Position numbers and translations under genes: made by a program. A stretch of DNA of 5,508 nt from Gallionellales bacterium UBA7399 (GTDB taxonomy: Bacteria > Pseudomonadota > Gammaproteobacteria > Burkholderiales > Gallionellaceae), in assembly GCA_002470125.1 (NCBI GenBank), contig DKNB01000018.1, forward strand, positions 16,159 to 21,666, given 5' to 3'. Shown here one piece after another: positions 1 to 5,508 of the stretch; position 1 is the stretch's first letter; the number at the start of each line of letters is the position of its first letter. The notes below the pieces were generated by a model that made no database searches, was not told where the DNA came from, and saw nothing but the letters and a program-made list of their open reading frames with translations.

Positions 1-1199
1 CCCATGAAGATTTTATCTTTAGCATCTTCAAAGTCTTGCATATCGACTGCACGCTTACTGCGACGCGCTGCAAACAGAGCAGCCTCATTAACCAAGTTAG
101 CCAAGTCCGCGCCCGAGAACCCTGGGGTTCCACGTGCTAAGACTGCTGGATCCACATCGGAGTTGATGGGGACCTTGCGCATATGCACGCGCAGAATTTG
201 TTCACGACCCCGAATGTCAGGTAAGCCGACATGCACTTGGCGATCAAAACGGCCAGGGCGCAACAATGCAGAATCAAGCACATCGGGACGATTGGTTGCA
301 GCAATCACAATCACACCACTCACACCCTCAAAGCCATCCATTTCCACCAGCAATGCATTCAAGGTCTGCTCTCGCTCATCATTACCACCGCCCAACCCTG
401 CCCCGCGCTGGCGACCAACAGCATCAATCTCATCGATAAAAATAATGCATGGCTCTTTCTTTTTTGCCTGTTCAAACATATCGCGCACACGGGCAGCCCC
501 AACACCAACAAACATTTCTACAAAATCAGAGCCGGAAATTGAGAAAAATGGAACATTTGCCTCACCAGCAATCGCCTTTGCCAGCAAAGTCTTCCCAGTT
601 CCAGGACTTCCAAGCAATAGCACTCCCCGCGGGATTCGCCCACCTAAATTTTGAAATTTAGTTGGATCACGCAAAAAATCCACAATCTCAGATACCTCTA
701 CCTTTGCCTCGTCACAACCCGCAACATCGGCAAAAGTAACACGCTCTTTAGTTTCATCCAATATCCGAGCCTTACTTTTTCCAAATGAAAATAATCCACC
801 TCCTTTTCCACCGCCTTGCATCTGACGCATGAAAAAGAACCATACTCCAACAAGCAAAAGCATTGGAAACCAGGAGATAAAAATAGTCGTCAAAAATGAT
901 TGCTCTTCTTCTGGTTTTGCCTCAATCGCAACACCATTCTTGATTAAATCCGACACCATCCATAAATCTGATGGCGCATAGCTATTAATGCGCTTCCCGT
1001 CATTAGTGACAGCCTTTAACATCCGCCCCTCGATTGTTACCTTGGCAATGCTTCCCAGCCGAACCTCTTCCAAAAAACGTGAGTAATCCATCTGCGTCTG
1101 CGCAGATTGTTGTTGACGTGCATTAAATTGATTGAACACGGTCATAAGAACCAATGCCACAACCATCCAAATTCCAACACTTTTAAACAAATTATTCAC
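1..1199 (-). CDS. ftsH: ATP-dependent zinc metalloprotease FtsH, N-terminal part (truncated by the window edge)
   Basis: FtsH is a membrane-anchored AAA+ protease. Its hexamers unfold and degrade misassembled membrane proteins and short-lived cytosolic regulators. The visible 399 residues show the family order: first membrane segment about residues 5-22, periplasmic domain about 23-101, second membrane segment about 102-123 ending in FFFMRQMQGG, then the AAA domain. That domain has Walker A GSPGTGKT at 197-204, the pore motif FVGVGAARVRD, Walker B IIFIDEID at 252-259, and the second region of homology ATNRPDVLD...RPGRFDR near 301-317 with both arginine fingers. The reading stops in DAKDKIFM, just before the zinc site HEAGH expected about 20 residues later, so the protease domain lies outside the window. 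The start is a GTG with a very strong Shine-Dalgarno 5 bp upstream, and it aligns with the E. coli start. Walker A has Ser where E. coli has Pro, which I regard as ordinary variation. The gene lies downstream of rlmE on the same strand, as in many proteobacteria. Identity is near certain. Confidence 0.98.
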   Translation of the reverse strand, partial: MNNLFKSVGIWMVVALVLMTVFNQFNARQQQSAQTQMDYSRFLEEVRLGSIAKVTIEGRMLKAVTNDGKRINSYAPSDLWMVSDLIKNGVAIEAKPEEEQSFLTTIFISWFPMLLLVGVWFFFMRQMQGGGKGGGLFSFGKSKARILDETKERVTFADVAGCDEAKVEVSEIVDFLRDPTKFQNLGGRIPRGVLLLGSPGTGKTLLAKAIAGEANVPFFSISGSDFVEMFVGVGAARVRDMFEQAKKKEPCIIFIDEIDAVGRQRGAGLGGGNDEREQTLNALLVEMDGFEGVSGVIVIAATNRPDVLDSALLRPGRFDRQVHVGLPDIRGREQILRVHMRKVPINSDVDPAVLARGTPGFSGADLANLVNEAALFAARRSKRAVDMQDFEDAKDKIFM

Positions 1200-1200
1200 A

Positions 1201-1210
1201 ATCACCCCTT
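1201..1210 (-). promoter_or_regulatory. Strong ribosome binding site of ftsH, fixes the GTG start
   Basis: On the minus strand the bases AAGGGGTGAT precede GTG after one more base. GGTGAT is an exact complement of ATCACC at the 16S rRNA 3' end, and AAGG can extend the pairing with one base skipped. This strong site decides for the GTG at 1199 as the start. No ATG is needed further in, and the first membrane segment would be cut if the next in-frame ATG (codon 12) were used. Confidence 0.8.
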
Positions 1211-1246
1211 ACCAACGCGTAACAGCTACGCCGGATCTATAGAAAT

Positions 1247-1252
1247 ATTATA
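1247..1252 (-). promoter_or_regulatory. Putative sigma-70 type -10 box for ftsH
   Basis: The minus strand carries a perfect TATAAT in the 137 bp gap between rlmE and ftsH. A start about 7 bases downstream, near 1240, would give a leader of roughly 40 nt ending in the strong ribosome binding site. The -35 region is poor: TGTTCG at 17 bp spacing matches TTGACA at only two places, and no extended -10 TGn is present. The promoter could be weak or activator-dependent. No heat-shock (sigma-32) pattern, CTTGAAA followed by CCCCAT, was seen. This is inference from consensus only. Confidence 0.5.
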
Positions 1253-1336
1253 GTGTGCATTAGAGCCACCGAACAGCATGTGCATCTCACATACTAAACA
1301 CACCTTTAGTTTCACCAACATACGAAAAACTATGCG

Positions 1337-1966
1337 TCACACACCACTCACAAACTTTCCCGTCCCCAAGAGGTACAGCTCATTGCTTCGGCCACGGGAA
1401 GAGTCTGGCTTGCGCGTTACTACGCGCGAAAAACAATTGCGCATCAGCTCAATATACTCTTCAAATCCCCTACCCTGAAATACTTTTACCAGAAACGAAC
1501 CACTCGGCTCAAGATGGGTCGAAGAGAAATCTAACGCCAATTCCGCCAAATACATAGCACATGCCTGGTCAATTATATCTATCCCACTGATATTGGGTGA
1601 CATATCAGAGATTACAAGCCCAATTTTGCTACCATTCAAGCTATTCTCAATTTTGGTTAGCACCTCTTCCTCACGAAAGTCACCCAAAACAAATTCAACT
1701 CCACGTATCGGACATAGTGGCAATAAATCAACTGCGATGATCTTACCCCTCTCTCCCACCTTGGCAGCGGCAACCTGTGACCAGCCCCCTGGGGATGCAC
1801 CCAGATCAACCACAATCATGTCACGCTTCAGCAAATGATCTCGCTCATCAATCTCCAATAACTTATACGCAGCACGTGATCGATAACCATCCTGCTGCGC
1901 ACGCCGAACATACTGATCACTGACATGCTCATGCATCCATTGTTTACTGGTCTTTGATCGTTTCAT
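1337..1966 (-). CDS. rlmE: 23S rRNA (uridine(2552)-2'-O)-methyltransferase RlmE (FtsJ/RrmJ)
   Basis: RlmE uses S-adenosylmethionine to methylate the 2'-OH of U2552 in the A loop of 23S rRNA, a late step of 50S maturation. The complete 209-residue protein matches the family length (E. coli 209). The SAM-binding motif VDLGASPGGWSQ lies at 53-64, with acidic residues D80 (AVDLLP) and D96 (LGDF) in the positions expected to hold the cofactor. The catalytic K-D-K-E tetrad is intact as K35 (AAYKLLEID), D121 (SDMSPN), K161 (LVKVFQG) and E196 (RSNELYLL), so the enzyme should be active. The start ATG gives MKRSKTSKQWMHEHVSDQYV, which lines up with the E. coli N-terminus, but no clear Shine-Dalgarno precedes it. 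The gene is divergent from yhbY and upstream of ftsH, an arrangement also seen in E. coli and Pseudomonas. In E. coli, rlmE and ftsH are co-transcribed and heat-induced; no heat-shock promoter is visible here. Confidence 0.97.
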   Translation of the reverse strand: MKRSKTSKQWMHEHVSDQYVRRAQQDGYRSRAAYKLLEIDERDHLLKRDMIVVDLGASPGGWSQVAAAKVGERGKIIAVDLLPLCPIRGVEFVLGDFREEEVLTKIENSLNGSKIGLVISDMSPNISGIDIIDQACAMYLAELALDFSSTHLEPSGSFLVKVFQGRGFEEYIELMRNCFSRVVTRKPDSSRGRSNELYLLGTGKFVSGV

Positions 1967-1970
1967 CGTT

Positions 1971-1976
1971 TAAAAT
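1971..1976 (+). promoter_or_regulatory. Possible -10 box of yhbY promoter
   Basis: TAAAAT differs from TATAAT at one base and lies 25 bp before the TTG start preferred for yhbY. With a 17 bp spacer, the -35 position (1948-1953, TGGTCT) matches the consensus at only three of six bases and lies within the rlmE coding sequence. A transcript starting near 1983 would have a leader of about 19 nt containing GAGGAG and would exclude both upstream start candidates. Tentative. Confidence 0.3.
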
Positions 1977-1986
1977 GCAGACCCAC

Positions 1987-1992
1987 GAGGAG
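1987..1992 (+). promoter_or_regulatory. Ribosome binding site that decides the yhbY start
   Basis: GAGGAG, containing the core AGGAG, lies 9 bases before TTG at 2002. The two other in-frame start candidates, TTG at 1954 and ATG at 1975, have no comparable purine-rich site upstream. GAGGAG would otherwise be read as two Glu codons, so chance cannot be excluded, but the family length agrees with the TTG start. Confidence 0.6.
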
Positions 1993-2001
1993 TTCATTCA
2001 A

Positions 2002-2340
2002 TTGTTAACATTAACTGCACTACAACGCCAAAATTTAAAAGCACGCGCTCATCCGCTTAAACCAACTGTCACCATAGGGACAGCTGGGCTAACCAGCTCT
2101 GTGCTCACAGAGATATCTTGCGCGCTCAAAAGTCACGAAATAATAAAAATTAAAGCTGCTGTTAATGACCGAAAAATACGAACAGCAATGTTAGAAAATA
2201 TTTGCGTACAGCTGAATGCGGCGGCAGTTCAACACATTGGTAAGATTCTCGTGGTATACAGACCACAAGAGGAATTGCAAAACAAAACTTCGCACACAAA
2301 AATAAAAGCACTCAGTAAAAGACAGCTGGGCAGTCACTAA
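2002..2340 (+). CDS. yhbY: YhbY family ribosome assembly RNA-binding protein (CRM domain)
   Basis: YhbY is a small single-domain CRM protein that binds pre-50S ribosomal particles and rRNA. From TTG at 2002 the product has 112 residues and begins MLTLTALQRQNLKARAHPLKP, aligning from its first residue with the E. coli protein (97 residues, MNLSTKQKQHLKGLAHPLKP). The CRM hallmarks are present: the GxxG loop as GTAG at 26-29, followed by LTSSVLTEI, HEIIKIK at 45-51, and IGKILVVYRP near 79-88. A lysine-rich tail of about 20 residues follows and is longer than in E. coli. Upstream in-frame starts at 1975 (ATG, 121 aa) and 1954 (TTG, 128 aa, overlapping the rlmE start) are possible but lack a Shine-Dalgarno. 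The gene is the only one on the plus strand, divergent from rlmE and convergent with greA. Pairing with RlmE, another late 50S factor, fits a shared assembly role. Function is sure at family level; the start is less certain. Confidence 0.93.
   Translation: MLTLTALQRQNLKARAHPLKPTVTIGTAGLTSSVLTEISCALKSHEIIKIKAAVNDRKIRTAMLENICVQLNAAAVQHIGKILVVYRPQEELQNKTSHTKIKALSKRQLGSH
2317..2335 (-). terminator. Possible intrinsic terminator of greA inside the yhbY 3' end
   Basis: On the minus strand, 15 bases after the greA stop, GACTGC-CCA-GCTGTC can fold into a six-base stem with one T-T mismatch and a 3-base loop. It is followed directly by TTTTA, with more T-rich sequence further on. It is short and imperfect, so it would be weak, but it is the best terminator-like structure after greA. 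It lies wholly within the yhbY coding sequence on the opposite strand. Confidence 0.35.
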
Positions 2341-2350
2341 TCCGTCAACA

Positions 2351-2827
2351 TTATATGTATTGCACGTTTACAATCTCATATTCACGAACGCCGATCGGTG
2401 CCTGAACCTCAGCAATGTCTCCGCTGTACTTGCCAATCAATGCCCGCGCAATTGGTGAGCTAATTGAAATTTTACACGCTCTAATATCCGCCTCATCATC
2501 GCCAACAATCTGATAAGTTACAACATCTCCATTTCCAACATCTTCAAGTCTAACTGTTGCACCAAACACACAGCGACCATCCGCATTAAGCGTCTTTGGA
2601 TCTATAATTTGCGCGTTACTTAACTTGGCCTCCAGCTCAATAATCCTCCCCTCAACAAAACTTTGTCGCTCTTTCGCTGCTTCATATTCAGCATTTTCAG
2701 ATAGATCACCTTGGGCGCGCGCCTCTGAAATGGCATTAATTACCCACGGACGATCAATTGTTTTTAATTGATGTAACTCATTACGCATCAACTCAGATCC
2801 AACTACAGTCAATGGGATTTTACTCAT
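2351..2827 (-). CDS. greA: Transcription elongation factor GreA
   Basis: GreA enters the secondary channel of backtracked RNA polymerase and stimulates cleavage of the extruded RNA 3' end so that elongation can resume. The complete 158-residue product equals the E. coli length. The N-terminal coiled coil (about 1-76) carries the tip motif GDLSENAEY with the two acidic residues D41 and E44 that help position the catalytic metal, followed by EGRIIELEAKLSNAQIID. The C-terminal FKBP-like domain (about 80-158) has the conserved stretches FGATV, YQIVGDDEAD and SPIARALIGK. The ATG start is supported by AAGGA 8 bases upstream (2836-2840). The gene starts 22 bp after the carB stop on the same strand with no terminator between them, so carB and greA are probably one transcript. 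Its 3' end faces that of yhbY 10 bp away. All key residues are present and the identification is firm. Confidence 0.98.
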   Translation of the reverse strand: MSKIPLTVVGSELMRNELHQLKTIDRPWVINAISEARAQGDLSENAEYEAAKERQSFVEGRIIELEAKLSNAQIIDPKTLNADGRCVFGATVRLEDVGNGDVVTYQIVGDDEADIRACKISISSPIARALIGKYSGDIAEVQAPIGVREYEIVNVQYI

Positions 2828-2849
2828 AGCCAGCTTCCTTTTTGTGCGC

Positions 2850-5508
2850 TCAAAAAATCAAACTTTGATGCTGCGTCTGCAAATCATACACTTGCAATTC
2901 AGCGAGATGTTGCATACCCAAGCAAGCAGCTCTTGCCCCCGCCAAAGTGGTGTAATAAGTCACGCGCCCCTGCAGTGCGGCATGGCGGATAGAATAAGAA
3001 TCTTGCATGGCACTGCGCTTGCTATCCACAGTATTAATAATTAAGCTAATTTCATTATTCTTAATCATATCAACGATATGTGGGCGACCTTCTGCAACCT
3101 TATTGACGATAACCACAGCAACATCTGCGGCTTCCAATACTTTGGCAGTACCGCGCGTAGCTAAGATAATAAAACCCATGTCGCGCAAACTTTTAGAAAT
3201 TTCTACAGCGCCCAATTTATCAACGCCACGAACGCTGACAAAGACTTTGCCTGTGGACGGCAATTTAATTCCCGCTGCCAGTTGCGATTTAACAAAGGCT
3301 TCCGCGAAATTAGAGCCGACGCCCATAACCTCTCCAGTAGACTTCATTTCTGGACCAAGAATAATATCTACACCAGGGAATTTAATAAATGGAAATACCG
3401 CCTCTTTGACAGAAAAGTACGATGGGATAACTTCTTGAGTTATACCCTGCTGTATCAGCGTTATGCCAACCATACAACGTGCAGCAATCTTTGCCAACGG
3501 AATACCTGTGGCTTTAGAGACAAAAGGTACGGTACGTGAAGCGCGTGGATTTACCTCTAACACAAATATAGACTCACCCTGAATGGCATACTGTACATTC
3601 ATCAATCCAACCACATTCAATGCCTTGGCCATCGCACTTGTTTGACGACGCAATTCATTTTGCAACTGCAATGATAGACTAAATGGTGGCAAAGAACAGG
3701 CAGAATCACCAGAATGAACACCGGCCTCTTCGATGTGTTCCATAATGCCACCAATCAATACATTCTCACCATCACTGACAGCGTCTACATCAACTTCAAT
3801 CGCATCATTCAGAAAGCGATCGAGCAGTATTGGCATGCGCTCCGGAAAGATATGAGAACTTTCTACCGCATCACGCATATAGCGCTCCAAATCTGGATAC
3901 GAGTGAACTATTTCCATGGCGCGTCCACCCAGCACATTACTCGGCCGCATTACCAAAGGATAACCAATCTCTTCCGCTGCTAAAATGGCCTGTTCTAGTG
4001 TGCTAACTGTACAATTTGGTGGCTGCTTTAAATTCAATTGTTGTAACATCATACGAAAACGCGCACGATCTTCTGCACAATCAATCATATCTGGCGTTGT
4101 GCCTATTATTGGTACGCCGCTTCTCTCCAAATCACGCGCCAATCTTAACGGCGTTTGCCCACCAAATTGGACTATCACACCAGTTGGTTTCTCTACAGCC
4201 ACAATCTCCAACACATCCTCTAGTGTTAACGATTCAAAATACAGGCGATCGGATGTATCATAATCAGTAGAAACTGTTTCTGGATTGCAGTTAACCATAA
4301 TGGTTTCAAAGCCATCTTCACGCAATGCTAGGGCAGCATGCACGCAGCAATAATCAAACTCTATCCCCTGACCAATACGGTTTGGCCCGCCGCCAAGCAC
4401 TATTATTTTTTTCTTGCTTGTGGGTTGCGCCTCACATTCTTCTTCGTACGTGGAGTACATATAAGCGGTATCGGTTGGAAATTCAGCAGCGCAAGTATCC
4501 ACTCTTTTAAACACCGGCCGAATACCAAATTCATGGCGACGCATACGCACAGAATCTGGTTCATTTCCCAGTACCTTGGCCAAGCGTTTATCTGAAAAAC
4601 CTCTACGCTTTAATTCGTACAGTTCTTGCTTACTTAGATCACCCAAGGCGCACCCAGCCAATACAATCTCTCGCCTGATTAAATCTTCAATTTGTGCCAA
4701 GAACCAAGGATCTATTTTACTTACGCGAAACACCTCCTCTAGAGTCATCCCCACACGAAAAGCATCCCCTACATACCAAATTCTATCCGGACCAGGAACG
4801 CTCAGCTCAGCAATAATCAACTCGCGGTCATTGGTTTTTGAGTCCAGTCCATTCACACCAACTTCCAAGCCTCGCAATGCCTTCTGGAAAGACTCCTGGA
4901 AAGTTCGACCAATCGCCATAACCTCGCCAACCGATTTCATTTGTGTGGTCAATCGATCATTAGCTTGTGCAAATTTCTCAAAAGCAAAACGTGGAATTTT
5001 AGTCACCACGTAATCTATTGTCGGTTCGAATGAGGCTGGCGTTACCCCGCCTGTTATTTCATTTCTTAACTCATCTAGTGTGTACCCTACCGCTAATTTT
5101 GCAGCTATTTTTGCAATTGGAAAGCCTGTTGCCTTAGACGCCAACGCAGAAGAGCGCGACACACGTGGATTCATCTCAATGACAACCATACTTCCATTGT
5201 CAGGATTGATAGCAAACTGTACGTTAGAGCCGCCGGTATCCACACCAATTTCCCGTAACACGGCGATACTCGCGTTACGCATAATCTGATATTCCTTATC
5301 AGTTAATGTTTGTGCTGGCGCCACAGTAATGGAATCACCGGTATGCACACCCATTGGGTCCAAATTTTCAATTGAGCAGACAATTATGCAATTGTCAGTG
5401 CGATCTCGCACCACCTCCATCTCAAACTCTTTCCAACCCAGCAAAGACTCTTCAATCAGCAACTCACTGGTGGGCGAGGCCTCCAAGCCGCGCTTGCAAA
5501 TGGTCTCG
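2850..5508 (-). CDS. carB: Carbamoyl phosphate synthase large subunit CarB (5' end outside the window)
   Basis: CarB makes carbamoyl phosphate from bicarbonate, two ATP and ammonia supplied by the glutaminase subunit CarA, feeding pyrimidine and arginine synthesis. The frame is open to the right edge. The 885 visible residues begin at ETICKRGLEASPTSELL, which aligns near E. coli residue 189, so about 188 residues are missing and the full length would be close to the usual 1073. Domains in order: the rest of the carboxyphosphate ATP-grasp half (WKEFEMEV, VHTGDSITVAP, IEMNPRVSRSSALASKATG) to about 4865; oligomerisation domain to about 4415; carbamoyl-phosphate ATP-grasp half (LGGGPNRIGQGIEFDYC, NPETVSTDYDTSDRLYFE, GIMEHIEEAGVHSGDS, VLEVNPRASRTVPFVSKATG) to about 3260; and the C-terminal MGS-like allosteric domain to the TGA stop at 2850. 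Most expected nucleotide-effector residues of that domain are visible (LATRGTA, NKVAEGRPHI, IINT). Odd points: Asn replaces the aromatic residue in RPS(Y)VLGG, and Val replaces a Thr after IINT. carA is expected upstream, beyond the right edge. Confidence 0.98.
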   Translation of the reverse strand, partial: ETICKRGLEASPTSELLIEESLLGWKEFEMEVVRDRTDNCIIVCSIENLDPMGVHTGDSITVAPAQTLTDKEYQIMRNASIAVLREIGVDTGGSNVQFAINPDNGSMVVIEMNPRVSRSSALASKATGFPIAKIAAKLAVGYTLDELRNEITGGVTPASFEPTIDYVVTKIPRFAFEKFAQANDRLTTQMKSVGEVMAIGRTFQESFQKALRGLEVGVNGLDSKTNDRELIIAELSVPGPDRIWYVGDAFRVGMTLEEVFRVSKIDPWFLAQIEDLIRREIVLAGCALGDLSKQELYELKRRGFSDKRLAKVLGNEPDSVRMRRHEFGIRPVFKRVDTCAAEFPTDTAYMYSTYEEECEAQPTSKKKIIVLGGGPNRIGQGIEFDYCCVHAALALREDGFETIMVNCNPETVSTDYDTSDRLYFESLTLEDVLEIVAVEKPTGVIVQFGGQTPLRLARDLERSGVPIIGTTPDMIDCAEDRARFRMMLQQLNLKQPPNCTVSTLEQAILAAEEIGYPLVMRPSNVLGGRAMEIVHSYPDLERYMRDAVESSHIFPERMPILLDRFLNDAIEVDVDAVSDGENVLIGGIMEHIEEAGVHSGDSACSLPPFSLSLQLQNELRRQTSAMAKALNVVGLMNVQYAIQGESIFVLEVNPRASRTVPFVSKATGIPLAKIAARCMVGITLIQQGITQEVIPSYFSVKEAVFPFIKFPGVDIILGPEMKSTGEVMGVGSNFAEAFVKSQLAAGIKLPSTGKVFVSVRGVDKLGAVEISKSLRDMGFIILATRGTAKVLEAADVAVVIVNKVAEGRPHIVDMIKNNEISLIINTVDSKRSAMQDSYSIRHAALQGRVTYYTTLAGARAACLGMQHLAELQVYDLQTQHQSLIF

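Larger units (their letters stand above)
1200..1336 (-). other. rlmE-ftsH intergenic region
   Basis: This is the only sizeable non-coding stretch in the window. On the minus strand it holds, in order after the rlmE stop: an AT-rich dyad ACTAAA/TTTAGT (1293-1310) with no T-tract, two copies of ATGCACA (1279-1285 and 1254-1260), a TATAAT box, a small perfect hairpin GCGTA-GCTGT-TACGC (1217-1231) and the ftsH ribosome binding site. No convincing intrinsic terminator follows rlmE, so read-through from rlmE into ftsH is likely in addition to any local promoter. Confidence 0.6.

Noticed and set aside
4..654. Plus-strand ORF of 216 codons opposite ftsH
   Set aside because: It lies antisense to the highly conserved AAA domain of FtsH. 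Its translation is low in complexity, resembles no known family and has no ribosome binding site, so it is a shadow of the real gene.
1293..1310. Dyad ACTAAA/TTTAGT after rlmE considered as a terminator
   Set aside because: The stem is only six AT-rich pairs and no T-tract follows on the minus strand, so it is unlikely to terminate transcription. It is noted only as a possible protein-binding dyad.
1200..1336. Heat-shock sigma-32 promoter for ftsH
   Set aside because: GGTGAAA partly resembles the -35 element CTTGAAA, but no CCCCAT-like -10 lies 13-15 bp downstream.
1278..1478. Plus-strand small ORF starting in the rlmE-ftsH gap
   Set aside because: Most of it is antisense to the rlmE 3' end, and no ribosome binding site or recognisable protein feature is seen.
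3007..3438. Plus-strand ORF of 143 codons opposite the CarB allosteric domain
   Set aside because: The opposite strand encodes an uninterrupted conserved CarB domain. The plus-strand product is Ser/Thr/Ile-rich and has no recognisable motif.
4402..4416. A-run in the carB message (AAGAAAAAAATAATAG) as a programmed slippage site
   Set aside because: The reading frame continues normally into conserved CarB sequence, and nothing suggests a useful product in another frame. It encodes Lys-Lys-Lys-Ile-Ile ahead of the LGGGPNRIGQG motif.
4576..5013. Plus-strand ORF of 145 codons opposite CarB
   Set aside because: It is a shadow frame of carB, with no Shine-Dalgarno and no family features.
1..5508. 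Mobile elements, CRISPR arrays, tRNA or rRNA genes, attachment sites
   Set aside because: No transposase, regularly spaced repeats, terminal inverted repeats or RNA gene signatures were seen. Intergenic space totals under 210 bp and all coding regions are conserved core genes.

Overview
This window is a piece of a conserved proteobacterial housekeeping cluster. Read along the minus strand, the order is carB, greA, rlmE, ftsH, with yhbY alone on the plus strand between greA and rlmE. This order, the close match of every protein to its E. coli counterpart, and the FtsH N-terminus (MNNLFKS... followed by a VALVLMTVFNQF membrane segment) suggest a betaproteobacterium. The moderate, slightly AT-leaning composition would suit Nitrosomonadales (a Nitrosomonas- or Methylophilus-like organism). 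That taxonomic call comes from memory of the families, not from a search.

Layout: 1-1199 (minus) is the N-terminal 399 residues of FtsH; the left edge cuts it just before its zinc protease domain. 1200-1336 is the only sizeable intergenic stretch (137 bp) and holds a good -10 box and a strong Shine-Dalgarno for ftsH. 1337-1966 (minus) is RlmE, complete. 2002-2340 (plus) is YhbY, complete, with a start that needs correcting from the longest ORF. 2351-2827 (minus) is GreA, complete. 2850-5508 (minus) is CarB, lacking about 188 N-terminal residues beyond the right edge. No stretch over 300 bases lacks a gene.

The cluster combines RNA, ribosome and protein quality functions with pyrimidine/arginine precursor synthesis. 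GreA rescues stalled RNA polymerase. RlmE makes a late 2'-O-methyl mark on 23S rRNA. YhbY binds pre-50S particles. FtsH degrades unstable membrane and regulatory proteins. CarB makes carbamoyl phosphate. carB and greA are 22 bp apart and probably co-transcribed. greA and yhbY converge 10 bp apart, and yhbY and rlmE diverge from a gap of only 35 bp.

I found no new biological system, mobile element, CRISPR array or RNA gene. The points worth a second look are the yhbY start, control elements embedded in neighbouring coding sequence, a separate ftsH promoter, and two substitutions in CarB.
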